Source: CBDBND01 sp965262665 (GTDB lineage: Bacteria; Pseudomonadota; Alphaproteobacteria; Rhodospirillales; Rhodospirillaceae). From it: DNA of 64,000 nucleotides. The stretch is taken from assembly GCA_965262665.1 (NCBI GenBank), contig CBDHFR010000004.1:2542001-2606000 (forward strand), in the 5' to 3' direction. This document shows positions 17,096-25,311 of this stretch, one piece after another. Within the stretch, counting starts at the first letter, position 1. Every line of letters starts with the position of its first letter. The translations under genes were made by a program, and so were the position numbers. Below the pieces are notes generated by a model. It had not been told where the DNA came from. It worked only from the letters and a program-made list of their open reading frames with translations, and did no database searches.

Positions 17096-18419
17096 CAGGG
17101 CAATCGGGTGAATTTGAGGATGACAAGAGTGTAGAAGTCTGAATCGCTATTGATCCTTTTGATTCGCAAGAAGGATCCCAGAAATGACGCGACGGTTTGG
17201 AACGGCGAACGAGGCCTTTAATCAGATTGTTGATTTCCTGGAGCATTTCACCGATCTCGACGACCCGCGGCAACGCGCCACGGTCCCCTATCCCCTCGAC
17301 GAAGTGTTGCTGCTATGCCTTCTCGGCGTGCCCGCCGGCTGTGAGAGCTGGGTCGAGATCGCCAAGTACGGCGAGAGGAAACTGACGTTTCTGCGCCGTT
17401 TCCGGCCGTTCACGGATGGTACGCCCTCACACGATCAACTCGGTGACATCTTCGCAGCCCTTGATGCCGAACAGTTTCAGCACTGCTTCATCGCCTGGGC
17501 GGCATCGCTCACCGGGCGCGGCGCGGACATCGTCGCCATCGACGGCAAGACGCTGCGGCGCTCCTATCAGGAAGGCGGCGCCAAAGCGCATCCACATGAT
17601 CTCGGCGTGGAGCACACGTCAGAACCTGGTGCTTGGCCAAGCCAAGGTGGCTGATAAATCCAACGAGATCGTCGCTCTCCCGAAGCTGTTGGATCTGTTG
17701 ACCATCAACGGCGCGACGGTGACCATCGACGCCATGGGCTGTCAGCGCAACATCGCCGCGAAGATCATCGACAAGGACGCCGACTATATCCTTGCCCTCA
17801 AGGGCAACCAGGGCAGCCTGCACGACGATACCAAGCTTTTCTTCATCGAACAGATAGCATGCGGCTTTGCCGATACGGTTGTCAGCCACCACCAGACAGT
17901 GGAGAAGAGCCACGGCCGCATCGAAACCCGGACCACCACGGCGACGAACGAAATCGCTTGGCTGAAGGAACGCCACCACTGGCCCGGGCCCGGGAGCATT
18001 GTTATGGTCGAAACCGTACGCGAGATCGGCATCCAACCCGGCGCCAAGGTCGAGCGCGAGACCCGCTTCTACATCCGCCTCCACCGCCGCCAAGGCCGAT
18101 ACCCTGAGCGCCGCCATCCGGGGCCATTGGAGCAGCGAGAACGGGCTGCACTGGGTCATGGACCTGCACTGGGTCATGGACCTGCACTGGGTCATGGACC
18201 TGCACTGGGTCATGGACATGGTCTTCCGCGACGACGAGTGCCGGGTCCGAAAGAACACTGCCCCGGCCAACTTCGCGGTCGTCAAACACATGGCGAGCAA
18301 CCTCTTGCGCCAAGCCCCGGGCAAGGACAGTCTGCGTGTAAAATGACGCATCGCTGCCTGGGACGACGACTTCCTCGCAAGCCTTATCTCACGGTGAAAC
18401 CATTCACCCGATTGCCCTG
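17096..18419 (+). mobile_element. ISAs1-family element with 10-bp target duplication, transposase dead
   Basis: 1,324 bases bounded by inverted repeats CAGGGCAATCGGGTGAA and TTCACCCGATTGCCCTG. The flanks carry a perfect 10-bp duplication GCCAATTGAT (17086-17095 and 18420-18429), so this is a true insertion. The transposase starts at 17184 (MTRRFGTANEAFNQIVDFLE) and includes DGTPSHDQLGDIF, IDGKTLRRSY, TIDAMGCQ, ADYILALKGNQG and DDECRVRKN. It is ruined by frameshifts near 17585 and 18075 and by a CGA-to-TGA change near 18343. A four-fold 18-bp repeat (18146-18217) adds extra LHWVMD units. It lies between gltX and gltA. Confidence 0.9.
18146..18217 (+). repeat. Four perfect 18-bp tandem repeats in the ISAs1 transposase
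   Basis: The unit CTGCACTGGGTCATGGAC encodes LHWVMD and occurs four times. Family members have one, so three in-frame copies are extra. Confidence 0.95.
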
Positions 18420-18535
18420 GCCAATTGATCGTTTGGGGTCGACGTATTATAAGCACTGCAACAAATCCAAAAGTGTAAAACGGGGCTGGCGCATCCTGGG
18501 AGCCGTCCGTCCCCAAGGAAGGAAAGGACTGCACC

Positions 18536-19822
18536 GTGGCCGATTCAGTGACCCTTATCGCCGACAATAAATCCTATGAGTTTCCGGTGCTCAGCGGCTC
18601 GACGGGCCCGGATGTGGTCGATATCCGAAAATTTTACGCGGAAACGGGGATGTTCACATATGACCCGGGCTTTGCCTCGACGGGCAGTTGTGAATCTTCG
18701 ATCTCGTATATCGATGGCGACAATGGAGTGTTGCTCCATCGGGGTTACCCCATCGAACAACTGGCAGAGAACTGCAACTTTGAAGAGGTTGCTTATCTGC
18801 TTTTACATGGTGAGTTGCCAACGGTAGGCGAAAAAAAGGTCTTCGAACGTGATCTCACTTATCACTCAATGTTGCATGAGCAGATTCACAATTTTTATTC
18901 GGGCTTCCGCCGGGATGCGCATCCCATGGCCATCATGTGTGGTGTCGTCGGAGCGTTGTCCGCGTTTTATCACGACAGTTTGGATATCACGAACCCGGAT
19001 CATCGGCGGATCTCTTCGCATCGATTGATCGCCAAAATGCCGACCATTGCGGCTTGGGCCTACAAGTATTCTCAAGGACAGCCGTTCATGTATCCCCGTA
19101 ATGATTTGGGGTACGCCGAGAACTTTCTTTACATGATGTTTTCAACCCCGTGCGAAGACCAGGAAGTCAATCCGATCCTGGCCAAAGCCATGGACCGCAT
19201 CCTCATACTTCATGCAGACCACGAGCAGAACGCGTCAACATCGACCGTTCGCCTCGCCGGCTCTTCCGGGGCCAATCCGTTCGCCTGCATCGCAGCCGGC
19301 ATTGCCTCCCTTTGGGGCCCGGCGCACGGGGGTGCCAACGAAGCCGTGCTCAACATGCTGAACGAAATCGGGGACGCCAGCCGCATCGGTGAGTTCGTCA
19401 AGAAGGCCAAGGACAAGAATGATCCGTTTCGTCTGATGGGTTTTGGCCACCGGGTGTACAAGAATTACGATCCCCGTGCCAAAATCATGGCGACGGCCTG
19501 TAAAGAAGTCCTCGACGAGCAGGGCATCAAAGACAATCCGTTACTAGATATTGCCATGGAGTTGGAAAAGATCGCGCTGGAAGACGAATACTTCATAGAG
19601 AAGAAACTCTATCCAAATGTCGATTTCTATTCGGGCATTATCTTCCAAGCCATGGGCATACCAGTCACCATGTTCACGGCGTTATTCGCACTGGCACGGA
19701 CCACCGGCTGGATCGCCCAGTGGAATGAAATGGTGGAAGACCCGCATCAGAAAATCGGCAGGCCACGTCAGCTGTTTACTGGCAAAGCAGTCCGGGACTA
19801 TGTCCCGCTGGACAAGCGGTAA
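18536..19822 (+). CDS. gltA: Citrate synthase
   Basis: 428 residues, type II (hexameric, NADH-sensitive class) citrate synthase, condensing acetyl-CoA with oxaloacetate in the TCA cycle. The two active-site His regions WGPAHGGANEAVLNML and MGFGHRVYKNYDPRA are present, as is the Asp in PNVDFYSGII. The N-terminal extension with the beta-sheet domain is complete. It starts with GTG after GGAAAGGA. An ISAs1 copy inserted 107 bases upstream may have changed its promoter. A strong terminator follows. Confidence 0.95.
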   Translation: MADSVTLIADNKSYEFPVLSGSTGPDVVDIRKFYAETGMFTYDPGFASTGSCESSISYIDGDNGVLLHRGYPIEQLAENCNFEEVAYLLLHGELPTVGEKKVFERDLTYHSMLHEQIHNFYSGFRRDAHPMAIMCGVVGALSAFYHDSLDITNPDHRRISSHRLIAKMPTIAAWAYKYSQGQPFMYPRNDLGYAENFLYMMFSTPCEDQEVNPILAKAMDRILILHADHEQNASTSTVRLAGSSGANPFACIAAGIASLWGPAHGGANEAVLNMLNEIGDASRIGEFVKKAKDKNDPFRLMGFGHRVYKNYDPRAKIMATACKEVLDEQGIKDNPLLDIAMELEKIALEDEYFIEKKLYPNVDFYSGIIFQAMGIPVTMFTALFALARTTGWIAQWNEMVEDPHQKIGRPRQLFTGKAVRDYVPLDKR

Positions 19823-19846
19823 ATCACTTCCAAACAGCTATTGAGA

Positions 19847-19871
19847 CGGCGCCTCTTAAGGCGCCGTTTTT
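19847..19871 (+). terminator. Rho-independent terminator of gltA
   Basis: Perfect 8-bp stem CGGCGCCT / AGGCGCCG with a CTTA loop, followed by TTTTT, 24 bases past the gltA stop. Confidence 0.9.
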
Positions 19872-19964
19872 ATGGCCACAATTGAAACCAGGGTACGCAA
19901 CCTTGAGCCACTGGGCGGCGTTCCTTTATAACGGGATCTTACGAAGGACATTGGGCAGACTGCC

Positions 19965-20261
19965 GTGAATATTGCCAGCATTGCAACATCTTCCCTTCTT
20001 GCTGCCCAGCAGGTTGTCAATGTACATGCCAATAATATCATCAATGCACAGACGCAGGGATTCACACCGGCAACGCCAGTCCTCGTCAGCGAAGCACCCG
20101 TAGGGGGTGTCGCCGTCTTTGTTCAGGAAGCAGACAGCCCGGTAAACTTGGTGCGCGAAACCCTTGGGTTGATTACCGCCACCAACCAGTATGAAGCAGC
20201 AGCCGCGTTGCTTCGCACGGACGATAGTCTGAGTCGTACTTTGCTCGATACATTCGGTTAG
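19965..20261 (+). CDS. Small flagellar rod/hook-type protein
   Basis: 98 residues with the flagellar rod signature: N-terminal LLAAQQVVNVHANNIINAQTQGF (the A-x-x-x-Q-x-N-N-x-A-N-x-x-T-x-G-F pattern of FlgB/FlgC/FlgE-type proteins) and C-terminal NLVRETLGLITATNQYEAAAALLRT. It is much shorter than FlgC (about 135) and starts with GTG. No other flagellar genes are nearby. It may be a stand-alone rod-like protein seen in alphaproteobacteria or a remnant of a larger one. Confidence 0.65.
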   Translation: MNIASIATSSLLAAQQVVNVHANNIINAQTQGFTPATPVLVSEAPVGGVAVFVQEADSPVNLVRETLGLITATNQYEAAAALLRTDDSLSRTLLDTFG

Positions 20262-20264
20262 CAG

Positions 20265-21422
20265 TCAATTCAATAAATCCAAAACGACACGGGCCGCTTT
20301 TCGGCTCAGCGGCATATCGCCCGGTGTTAGAGTGTTTATCACCAACTTAAAAGCCTCTTGTTGACGTTCGCGCGCCTGCTCATCGGCAACAAGCTGCTTC
20401 ATTGTATCTGTGAGATTTTCTACGGTGCAGTGCTCTTGTAAACATTCGGGCACGATCAGCTGATCACAAAGTACGTTGATCAAATTAACATAAGGGGTTT
20501 TGGTTAAACGCTTAAACACGAATGCGGACAAAGGATTCACTTTGTATGCAATGAGATGGGGCAGTTTGGCGCGGGCCAGTTCTAATGTCACCGTTCCTGA
20601 CGCGGCAAGGGCCGCTGTCGAAGCAGCAAAAGCATCGGACTTAACGTCTTCCCCGATTAAAACATAGGTGTTCATTGGCAAAGACTTCGCCCATGTGCGT
20701 ACGTCTTTTTCAACCCCATCTACGGTGGGTATGGCGGCACAAAGTTCTGGCACGGTTTGCGACAGGTTGATCAACGTTTGTCCGAATACCGGCATGAGGG
20801 CTTTGACCTCAGCTTTGCGGCTCCCCGGCAACACAGACAGAACTGTGGCCTTTTCCGATAGTCCACGATCCTTGAGAAAACGAAGTTTATCCCCTGCTTC
20901 AGATTTATCGGCGACGGGATGACCAACCCACGTGGCGGCCAAGCCATGACGTTCGAACAACGACGGTTCAAAGGGAAATAGAGTCAGGAGATGATCGATC
21001 CATCCGGCCAATTGTTTCGCCCTACCGGGCCGCCAAGCCCAGACTTGGGGCGCTACATAACGCACCCGTTTGATGGAGCTGTTTTGTTTTGCCAGCGCTT
21101 TATGGACCCGGCCTGTGAAACCCCAAGAATCAATCGTGACCAAGAGATCAGGCTTTTTGCGTTCAATGTCTGCAAGAACATCACGGACCCGCCGGAACAC
21201 TAGACCAGCCTTGGGGAGAACCTCAAACAGCCCGAGGATCGCCAATTCGGACGGATCAAATAACGAGTCCAGTCCTTCGACTTGCATCGCCGAACCACCA
21301 ACTCCCGCCAATGAAACCGATGAGGCAGTTTCACGTTTTAAAGCTTGCATTAGCTTTGCGCCCAGGACGTCTCCGGACGGCTCCAAAGCAAGCAGATAAA
21401 TTGAGGGTTGAGGTTTGGTCAT
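20265..21422 (-). CDS. lpxB: Lipid-A-disaccharide synthase
   Basis: 385 residues, GT19 family. It joins UDP-2,3-diacylglucosamine and lipid X to give the tetraacyl disaccharide of lipid A at the inner membrane. LLALEPSGDVLGAKLM, LFEVLPKAG, DSWGFTGRVHKAL, RYVAPQVWAWRPGRAKQL and WVGHPVAD are family landmarks. The usual E-x-SGD start is present as LEPSGD. Last gene of the long leftward envelope run, overlapping lpxI by four bases (ATGA), so translational coupling is likely. Confidence 0.95.
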   Translation of the reverse strand: MTKPQPSIYLLALEPSGDVLGAKLMQALKRETASSVSLAGVGGSAMQVEGLDSLFDPSELAILGLFEVLPKAGLVFRRVRDVLADIERKKPDLLVTIDSWGFTGRVHKALAKQNSSIKRVRYVAPQVWAWRPGRAKQLAGWIDHLLTLFPFEPSLFERHGLAATWVGHPVADKSEAGDKLRFLKDRGLSEKATVLSVLPGSRKAEVKALMPVFGQTLINLSQTVPELCAAIPTVDGVEKDVRTWAKSLPMNTYVLIGEDVKSDAFAASTAALAASGTVTLELARAKLPHLIAYKVNPLSAFVFKRLTKTPYVNLINVLCDQLIVPECLQEHCTVENLTDTMKQLVADEQARERQQEAFKLVINTLTPGDMPLSRKAARVVLDLLN

Positions 21423-22279
21423 GAACCACCGGTGCTCGGATCGATAGCCAAGACGAAAATGTTAGCTTCGTCGGAGCGCCGTACCACTTCGCTTTTGTTG
21501 ATAACCAAGGTGCCCTTGGCCTCAATGGCTATGCCGCGAAACCCTGCGCTGACGCAGGCCGTCACTGTCTCCGGTCCAATGACTGGCAAATCGGTGCGAC
21601 GGTCCTGGTTCGGCTTCGGAACTTTGACCAGAACAGGATTTTGACCTTCCTTCTTTTGATTGCCCCCTTGTGCGATCAGCGCGTCTGTACCGGCCTCACC
21701 TTCCCTTGCCAGGACTGTTTGGTCGTCCACCACAACAGCCTGCCCACGGTCTTGCTGTCCTAGAGATTTCGCCGCGGCAATCCCCGCTTCAATGGCCTGC
21801 CGATCCTTCTCCGTTGACTGGATCGTACCCAGGTGGCCCGCTTCTACGAAGAGTTCCGAAAGCACGGTCTCAACCCCGACGACTTTAAAGCCTTCCAGTT
21901 CGATCTCTTTAATGATTGCGCGCAGCAATCGATCATCACCGACGGATTCCCGCTTTAAAAAGGCCCGGGTTCCGGCCCGTGCGAGAAACTTTGCCGTTCT
22001 CCAATCGGGGATGAGTTCAGCAAGAGTGGGACGCCTTACATGTCCCGCCATGACGACTTCTTGCACACCGCAATTGTGCAGCAACTCAAACCCTTTAGCC
22101 GCTTCACCGAGACGCATCCAAAGAGACGGCTGAACGTTGAAAGACCGCGTATCGGCGGCGCCTGTCAATGCAATCACTTTATGTGGTCTTCGGTTATCGA
22201 GGCAGGCGTTAATCAGAAGGCCCGGCAGTTGGCCGCCACCTGCAATGATGCCGATAGGAAGTTCATTGGAAGATGTCAT
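21419..22279 (-). CDS. lpxI: UDP-2,3-diacylglucosamine pyrophosphatase LpxI
   Basis: 286 residues of the LpxI (formerly DUF1009) family, which replaces LpxH in alphaproteobacteria and releases UMP to give lipid X. The N-terminal IGIIAGGGQLPGLLI and VVMAGHVRRPTL belong to the first domain. The catalytic domain contains VSVGDDRLLRAI-type ESVGDDRLLRAIIKEIE, GQAVVVDDQTVLAREG and PVIGPETVTACVSAGFRGIAIEA. It is flanked by lpxA and lpxB in the usual order. Confidence 0.93.
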   Translation of the reverse strand: MTSSNELPIGIIAGGGQLPGLLINACLDNRRPHKVIALTGAADTRSFNVQPSLWMRLGEAAKGFELLHNCGVQEVVMAGHVRRPTLAELIPDWRTAKFLARAGTRAFLKRESVGDDRLLRAIIKEIELEGFKVVGVETVLSELFVEAGHLGTIQSTEKDRQAIEAGIAAAKSLGQQDRGQAVVVDDQTVLAREGEAGTDALIAQGGNQKKEGQNPVLVKVPKPNQDRRTDLPVIGPETVTACVSAGFRGIAIEAKGTLVINKSEVVRRSDEANIFVLAIDPSTGGS

Positions 22280-22315
22280 GGTCGAACCAATATTCTACGG
22301 CCCGGCCGGCCAAAC

Positions 22316-23122
22316 TCAAGGGCCGTTGCCGTTGGATGAGACTGGTTGGCAAATGGCCCGTGACGAATCAGCTCGGATAAAATCGACAATGTCCATTACG
22401 CCCGGGTGATCGCTAAACAGGTCTGCCACCTCACCCAACCGTTCAGCCATGTTACCACCTTGTGAAAAAAGCAAACCATAGGCCGTCCTCAGAGATCGGA
22501 TGTCTTCTCGTGAAAACCCGCGGCGGCGCAAACCTATGACGTTCAGACCAGCAAGCCGCGCCCGGTTTCCTTTTACCGATCCGTACGGGATAACGTCGCT
22601 CTCCACCGCCGAACACCCACCAATCATTGAGTGCTTACCGACGCGAACGTACTGATGGATGCCCGACAGTCCGCCAATGATCGCAAATTCGTCAATGACC
22701 ACATGCCCGCCGAGGGCGACATTGTTGGTCAAAATGACATCATTAGCGATCAAGCAATCATGTGCCACGTGACTGCCGACCATAAACAGACAATTGTCGC
22801 CGACCTCAGTGGTCATACGACCGCTTTCCGTCCCCGGATGTATGGTCACGTGTTCACGAATGGAATTGTTCTCGCCGATAACAAGCGTCGAGGGTTCGCC
22901 TTTAAAATTGGCGTGCTGCGGTGGCAACCCCAGCGTGACGAAGGGGTGAACAACCGTCTTGTTCCCGACTGTGGTGTGACCGTCAACGACAACATGAGAT
23001 TTTAAGCTCACACCTTCACCAAGGACGACATGTGGCCCGATGACACAATAAGGTCCTATGGCAACCGTGTCGGCGATTTTTGCCGCTGGGTCAACCAACG
23101 CGGTCGTATGGATCTCGGGCAT
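22316..23122 (-). CDS. lpxA: UDP-N-acetylglucosamine acyltransferase
   Basis: 268 residues, left-handed beta-helix acyltransferase built from hexapeptide repeats (I-G-x-x-x-x). It performs the first acylation of lipid A synthesis using hydroxyacyl-ACP. HIHPGTESGRM-type HVTIHPGTESG, MVGSHVAHDCLIAND with the catalytic His, and the C-terminal helical domain GFSREDIRSLRTAYGLLF are present. Four bases after fabZ. Confidence 0.95.
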   Translation of the reverse strand: MPEIHTTALVDPAAKIADTVAIGPYCVIGPHVVLGEGVSLKSHVVVDGHTTVGNKTVVHPFVTLGLPPQHANFKGEPSTLVIGENNSIREHVTIHPGTESGRMTTEVGDNCLFMVGSHVAHDCLIANDVILTNNVALGGHVVIDEFAIIGGLSGIHQYVRVGKHSMIGGCSAVESDVIPYGSVKGNRARLAGLNVIGLRRRGFSREDIRSLRTAYGLLFSQGGNMAERLGEVADLFSDHPGVMDIVDFIRADSSRAICQPVSSNGNGP

Positions 23123-23126
23123 AAAG

Positions 23127-23594
23127 CTATTGGTCCATGATCATGGCGGAATAGGTCGCTTCCGCCACAACCTTGTCACCAACACGCGCCTCACCGCTAA
23201 ACTTCCACACCGAAGCGCTTTGTTTGAGCTTTGTGCAAACGAGGCGCAACTGATCACCGGGTTCAACAGGGTGACGAAAACGTGCATTTTCAATAGTCAT
23301 GAAATAGGCCAGCTTGCCTTCCGTCTTTTCACCAAGCGTATTGACGACCAATACCGCGGCGGTCTGCGCCATAGCTTCGACAATCAAAACGCCGGGCATT
23401 ACCGGACGGCCAGGAAAATGACCTTGGAAAAATGGTTCATTGATGGTGACGTTTTTGATGCCAACAGCGGACTCACCGGCGACAACGTCTTCCACCCGAT
23501 CCACTAAAAGGAAAGGATAGCGATGTGGAATCAACTCAATAATTCTGTTGATGTCTATGGTGGACGTCGAAGACTTAATGGTTTCTCCATCCAT
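23127..23594 (-). CDS. fabZ: 3-hydroxyacyl-ACP dehydratase
   Basis: 155 residues with the hot-dog fold. It removes water from 3-hydroxyacyl-ACP in fatty acid elongation. The active site PFFQGHFPGRPVMPGVLIVEAMAQ is complete, with the His in GHFPG and the Glu in IVEAMAQ. It lies between lpxD and lpxA, a standard setting that balances fatty acid and lipid A synthesis. Confidence 0.95.
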   Translation of the reverse strand: MDGETIKSSTSTIDINRIIELIPHRYPFLLVDRVEDVVAGESAVGIKNVTINEPFFQGHFPGRPVMPGVLIVEAMAQTAAVLVVNTLGEKTEGKLAYFMTIENARFRHPVEPGDQLRLVCTKLKQSASVWKFSGEARVGDKVVAEATYSAMIMDQ

Positions 23595-23636
23595 ATCTCA
23601 AATCCCTTTGTTGGAATCGGTTCCCTATTAACCCTA

Positions 23637-24680
23637 TTAAGAGGACTTTCCTTTTCCGGTCAACCGACTGATCGTGGCCATCTCCCGCCAAAACGTCCTG
23701 ATCGGCTTGGCAGGATACCCCATAACCGCATCACCCGGAGGAACATCCCGCATTACTCCTGATTTCGCTGCGATCTGTGCTTTTGGTCCAACAGTCACGT
23801 GATCCGCTAAACCGACCTGGCCGGCCAAGACCACTTCGTCACCAATTGTACAACTCCCGGATATGCCAACTTGCGACACAACAATACAACGGGCGCCTAG
23901 AGTAACGTTGTGGCCGATCTGCACTTGGTTATCAATGCGGCATCCGACACCGATGATAGTGTCGCCCAACGTACCGCGGTCAATGGTCGTATTGGCACCG
24001 ATTTCCACATCGTTATGGATAACAACACGGCCTAGTTGCGGCACTTTGCGGTGACGTCCAGCCACGCTGTCAAAGACGAAACCAAAGCCGTCTTGGCCAA
24101 TGCGGACACCAGGATGAACAATGACACCGGCGCCGATTACGGCGCAGAAGATTGAAACATTGGCACCGATATGACTGTCTTCGCCAACCACCACGCCAGC
24201 ACCCAAGGTACAGCACGGTCCGACACGACTTCGCGCACCGATCATTGCTTCAGGTCCAATGACGGCACCGGCTTCGATAACGACGTCTTCCGCAATCACT
24301 GCATCAGGATGAACCAAAGCCCCGTTGGGCATTGTTTGAATGTCCATAATCGGCTCTGCCGACGCCGGGTAAAACGCGTCGGCGGCAATAGCAAAAGCCG
24401 TTTGCGGATCCTGAACCGTCAACACAACGGCGTCTTTCGGTGCGGAAGACGCCATCGATTCCGTTGTCAAACATGCACCGGCCTTGCTGCCTTTCGCAGT
24501 GTCAGCAAGTTGCGGGCTGGATAGGTAACAAAGATCATCGGGTCCAGCCTCAGCGAGGTCTGCCAAATCCGAAATCATGCGGTCCAGGTCGGCCCCGGTT
24601 TGGGATTCAGCCCCGGTCCACGCGGCTATCTCCCGGGTCCGGAAGGGGCCCGTACGCCGGAAGAACCGGGGATCTGGCAT
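23637..24680 (-). CDS. lpxD: UDP-3-O-acylglucosamine N-acyltransferase
   Basis: 347 residues. The N-terminal uridine-binding domain (about 1-115) is followed by a left-handed beta-helix of hexapeptide repeats; GQDGFGFVFD and the catalytic His in IDNQVQIGHNVTLG are visible. It adds the second acyl chain in lipid A synthesis. Downstream of ompH by 15 bases. Confidence 0.95.
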   Translation of the reverse strand: MPDPRFFRRTGPFRTREIAAWTGAESQTGADLDRMISDLADLAEAGPDDLCYLSSPQLADTAKGSKAGACLTTESMASSAPKDAVVLTVQDPQTAFAIAADAFYPASAEPIMDIQTMPNGALVHPDAVIAEDVVIEAGAVIGPEAMIGARSRVGPCCTLGAGVVVGEDSHIGANVSIFCAVIGAGVIVHPGVRIGQDGFGFVFDSVAGRHRKVPQLGRVVIHNDVEIGANTTIDRGTLGDTIIGVGCRIDNQVQIGHNVTLGARCIVVSQVGISGSCTIGDEVVLAGQVGLADHVTVGPKAQIAAKSGVMRDVPPGDAVMGYPAKPIRTFWREMATISRLTGKGKSS

Positions 24681-24695
24681 AGCTGTTCTCTGGTG

Positions 24696-25307
24696 TTATT
24701 GGGTCGCGGTTTCACTTTCCGCCGGCGCGTCTTCACCTTCTGGATTACGCATTGCAACCTGGGGCAAGCGTTGATTCAAAAGATCCAATACCTCACGGGT
24801 GATATCCATGGACGGGTCGGATAACAAAACCATGTTTTGAGCCATGACCATATTGATACCCCGTTCCTGCGCGACCTGACTAGAGATGCGAAGCACTTCC
24901 TGATTGATTTCAACCATGGCCTGTTGGAAAACCGCTTGGAGGTTCTGTTGCTTGGCGCGAATGTTCTGTTGCTCCACGGCAAACTTTTCTTGGAAAGCTT
25001 CGACCTGTTGTTGGAAAACTTCGGGAGACAAAACGTTGCGCTGTTGCGTCAAACGCTGCTCTTCTTCCCGCAACTCTGTTTCGATTGTTTTGATCTCTTG
25101 CTGATACCGGTTGATGAATTTGTCCCGCTCGAGGCGAACGCCCTTTGCTGCGAGAGAATCGCGATCGACAATTTCGGTATTGAGAACACCGATGACGGGA
25201 CGCGTTTGCCCACTTTGCTGAGCAGAAGCTGGGTCAACGAATAGGGCGGTCATCACTGCCGCCCCTGCAATCGCCGTTATCAGACGTGATGTAAAAGTCT
25301 TGTTCAT
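24696..25307 (-). CDS. Periplasmic chaperone OmpH/Skp family
   Basis: 203 residues. A signal peptide (LITAIAGAAVMTALFVDPASA-QQS) precedes VIGVLNTEIVDRDSLAAKG and a long coiled-coil arm (about 70-150, rich in Glu and Gln), as in Skp, which holds unfolded outer-membrane proteins for the BAM complex. The Pro/Glu-rich tail is not conserved in the family. Four bases after bamA, the standard pairing. Confidence 0.88.
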   Translation of the reverse strand: MNKTFTSRLITAIAGAAVMTALFVDPASAQQSGQTRPVIGVLNTEIVDRDSLAAKGVRLERDKFINRYQQEIKTIETELREEEQRLTQQRNVLSPEVFQQQVEAFQEKFAVEQQNIRAKQQNLQAVFQQAMVEINQEVLRISSQVAQERGINMVMAQNMVLLSDPSMDITREVLDLLNQRLPQVAMRNPEGEDAPAESETATQ

Positions 25308-25311
25308 TGTC

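Noticed and set aside
17509..18567. A 352-codon minus-strand open frame over the ISAs1 element and the gltA start.
   Set aside because: It is antisense to the ISAs1 transposase, and the repeated SMTQCR segment is simply the complement of the 18-bp tandem repeat.
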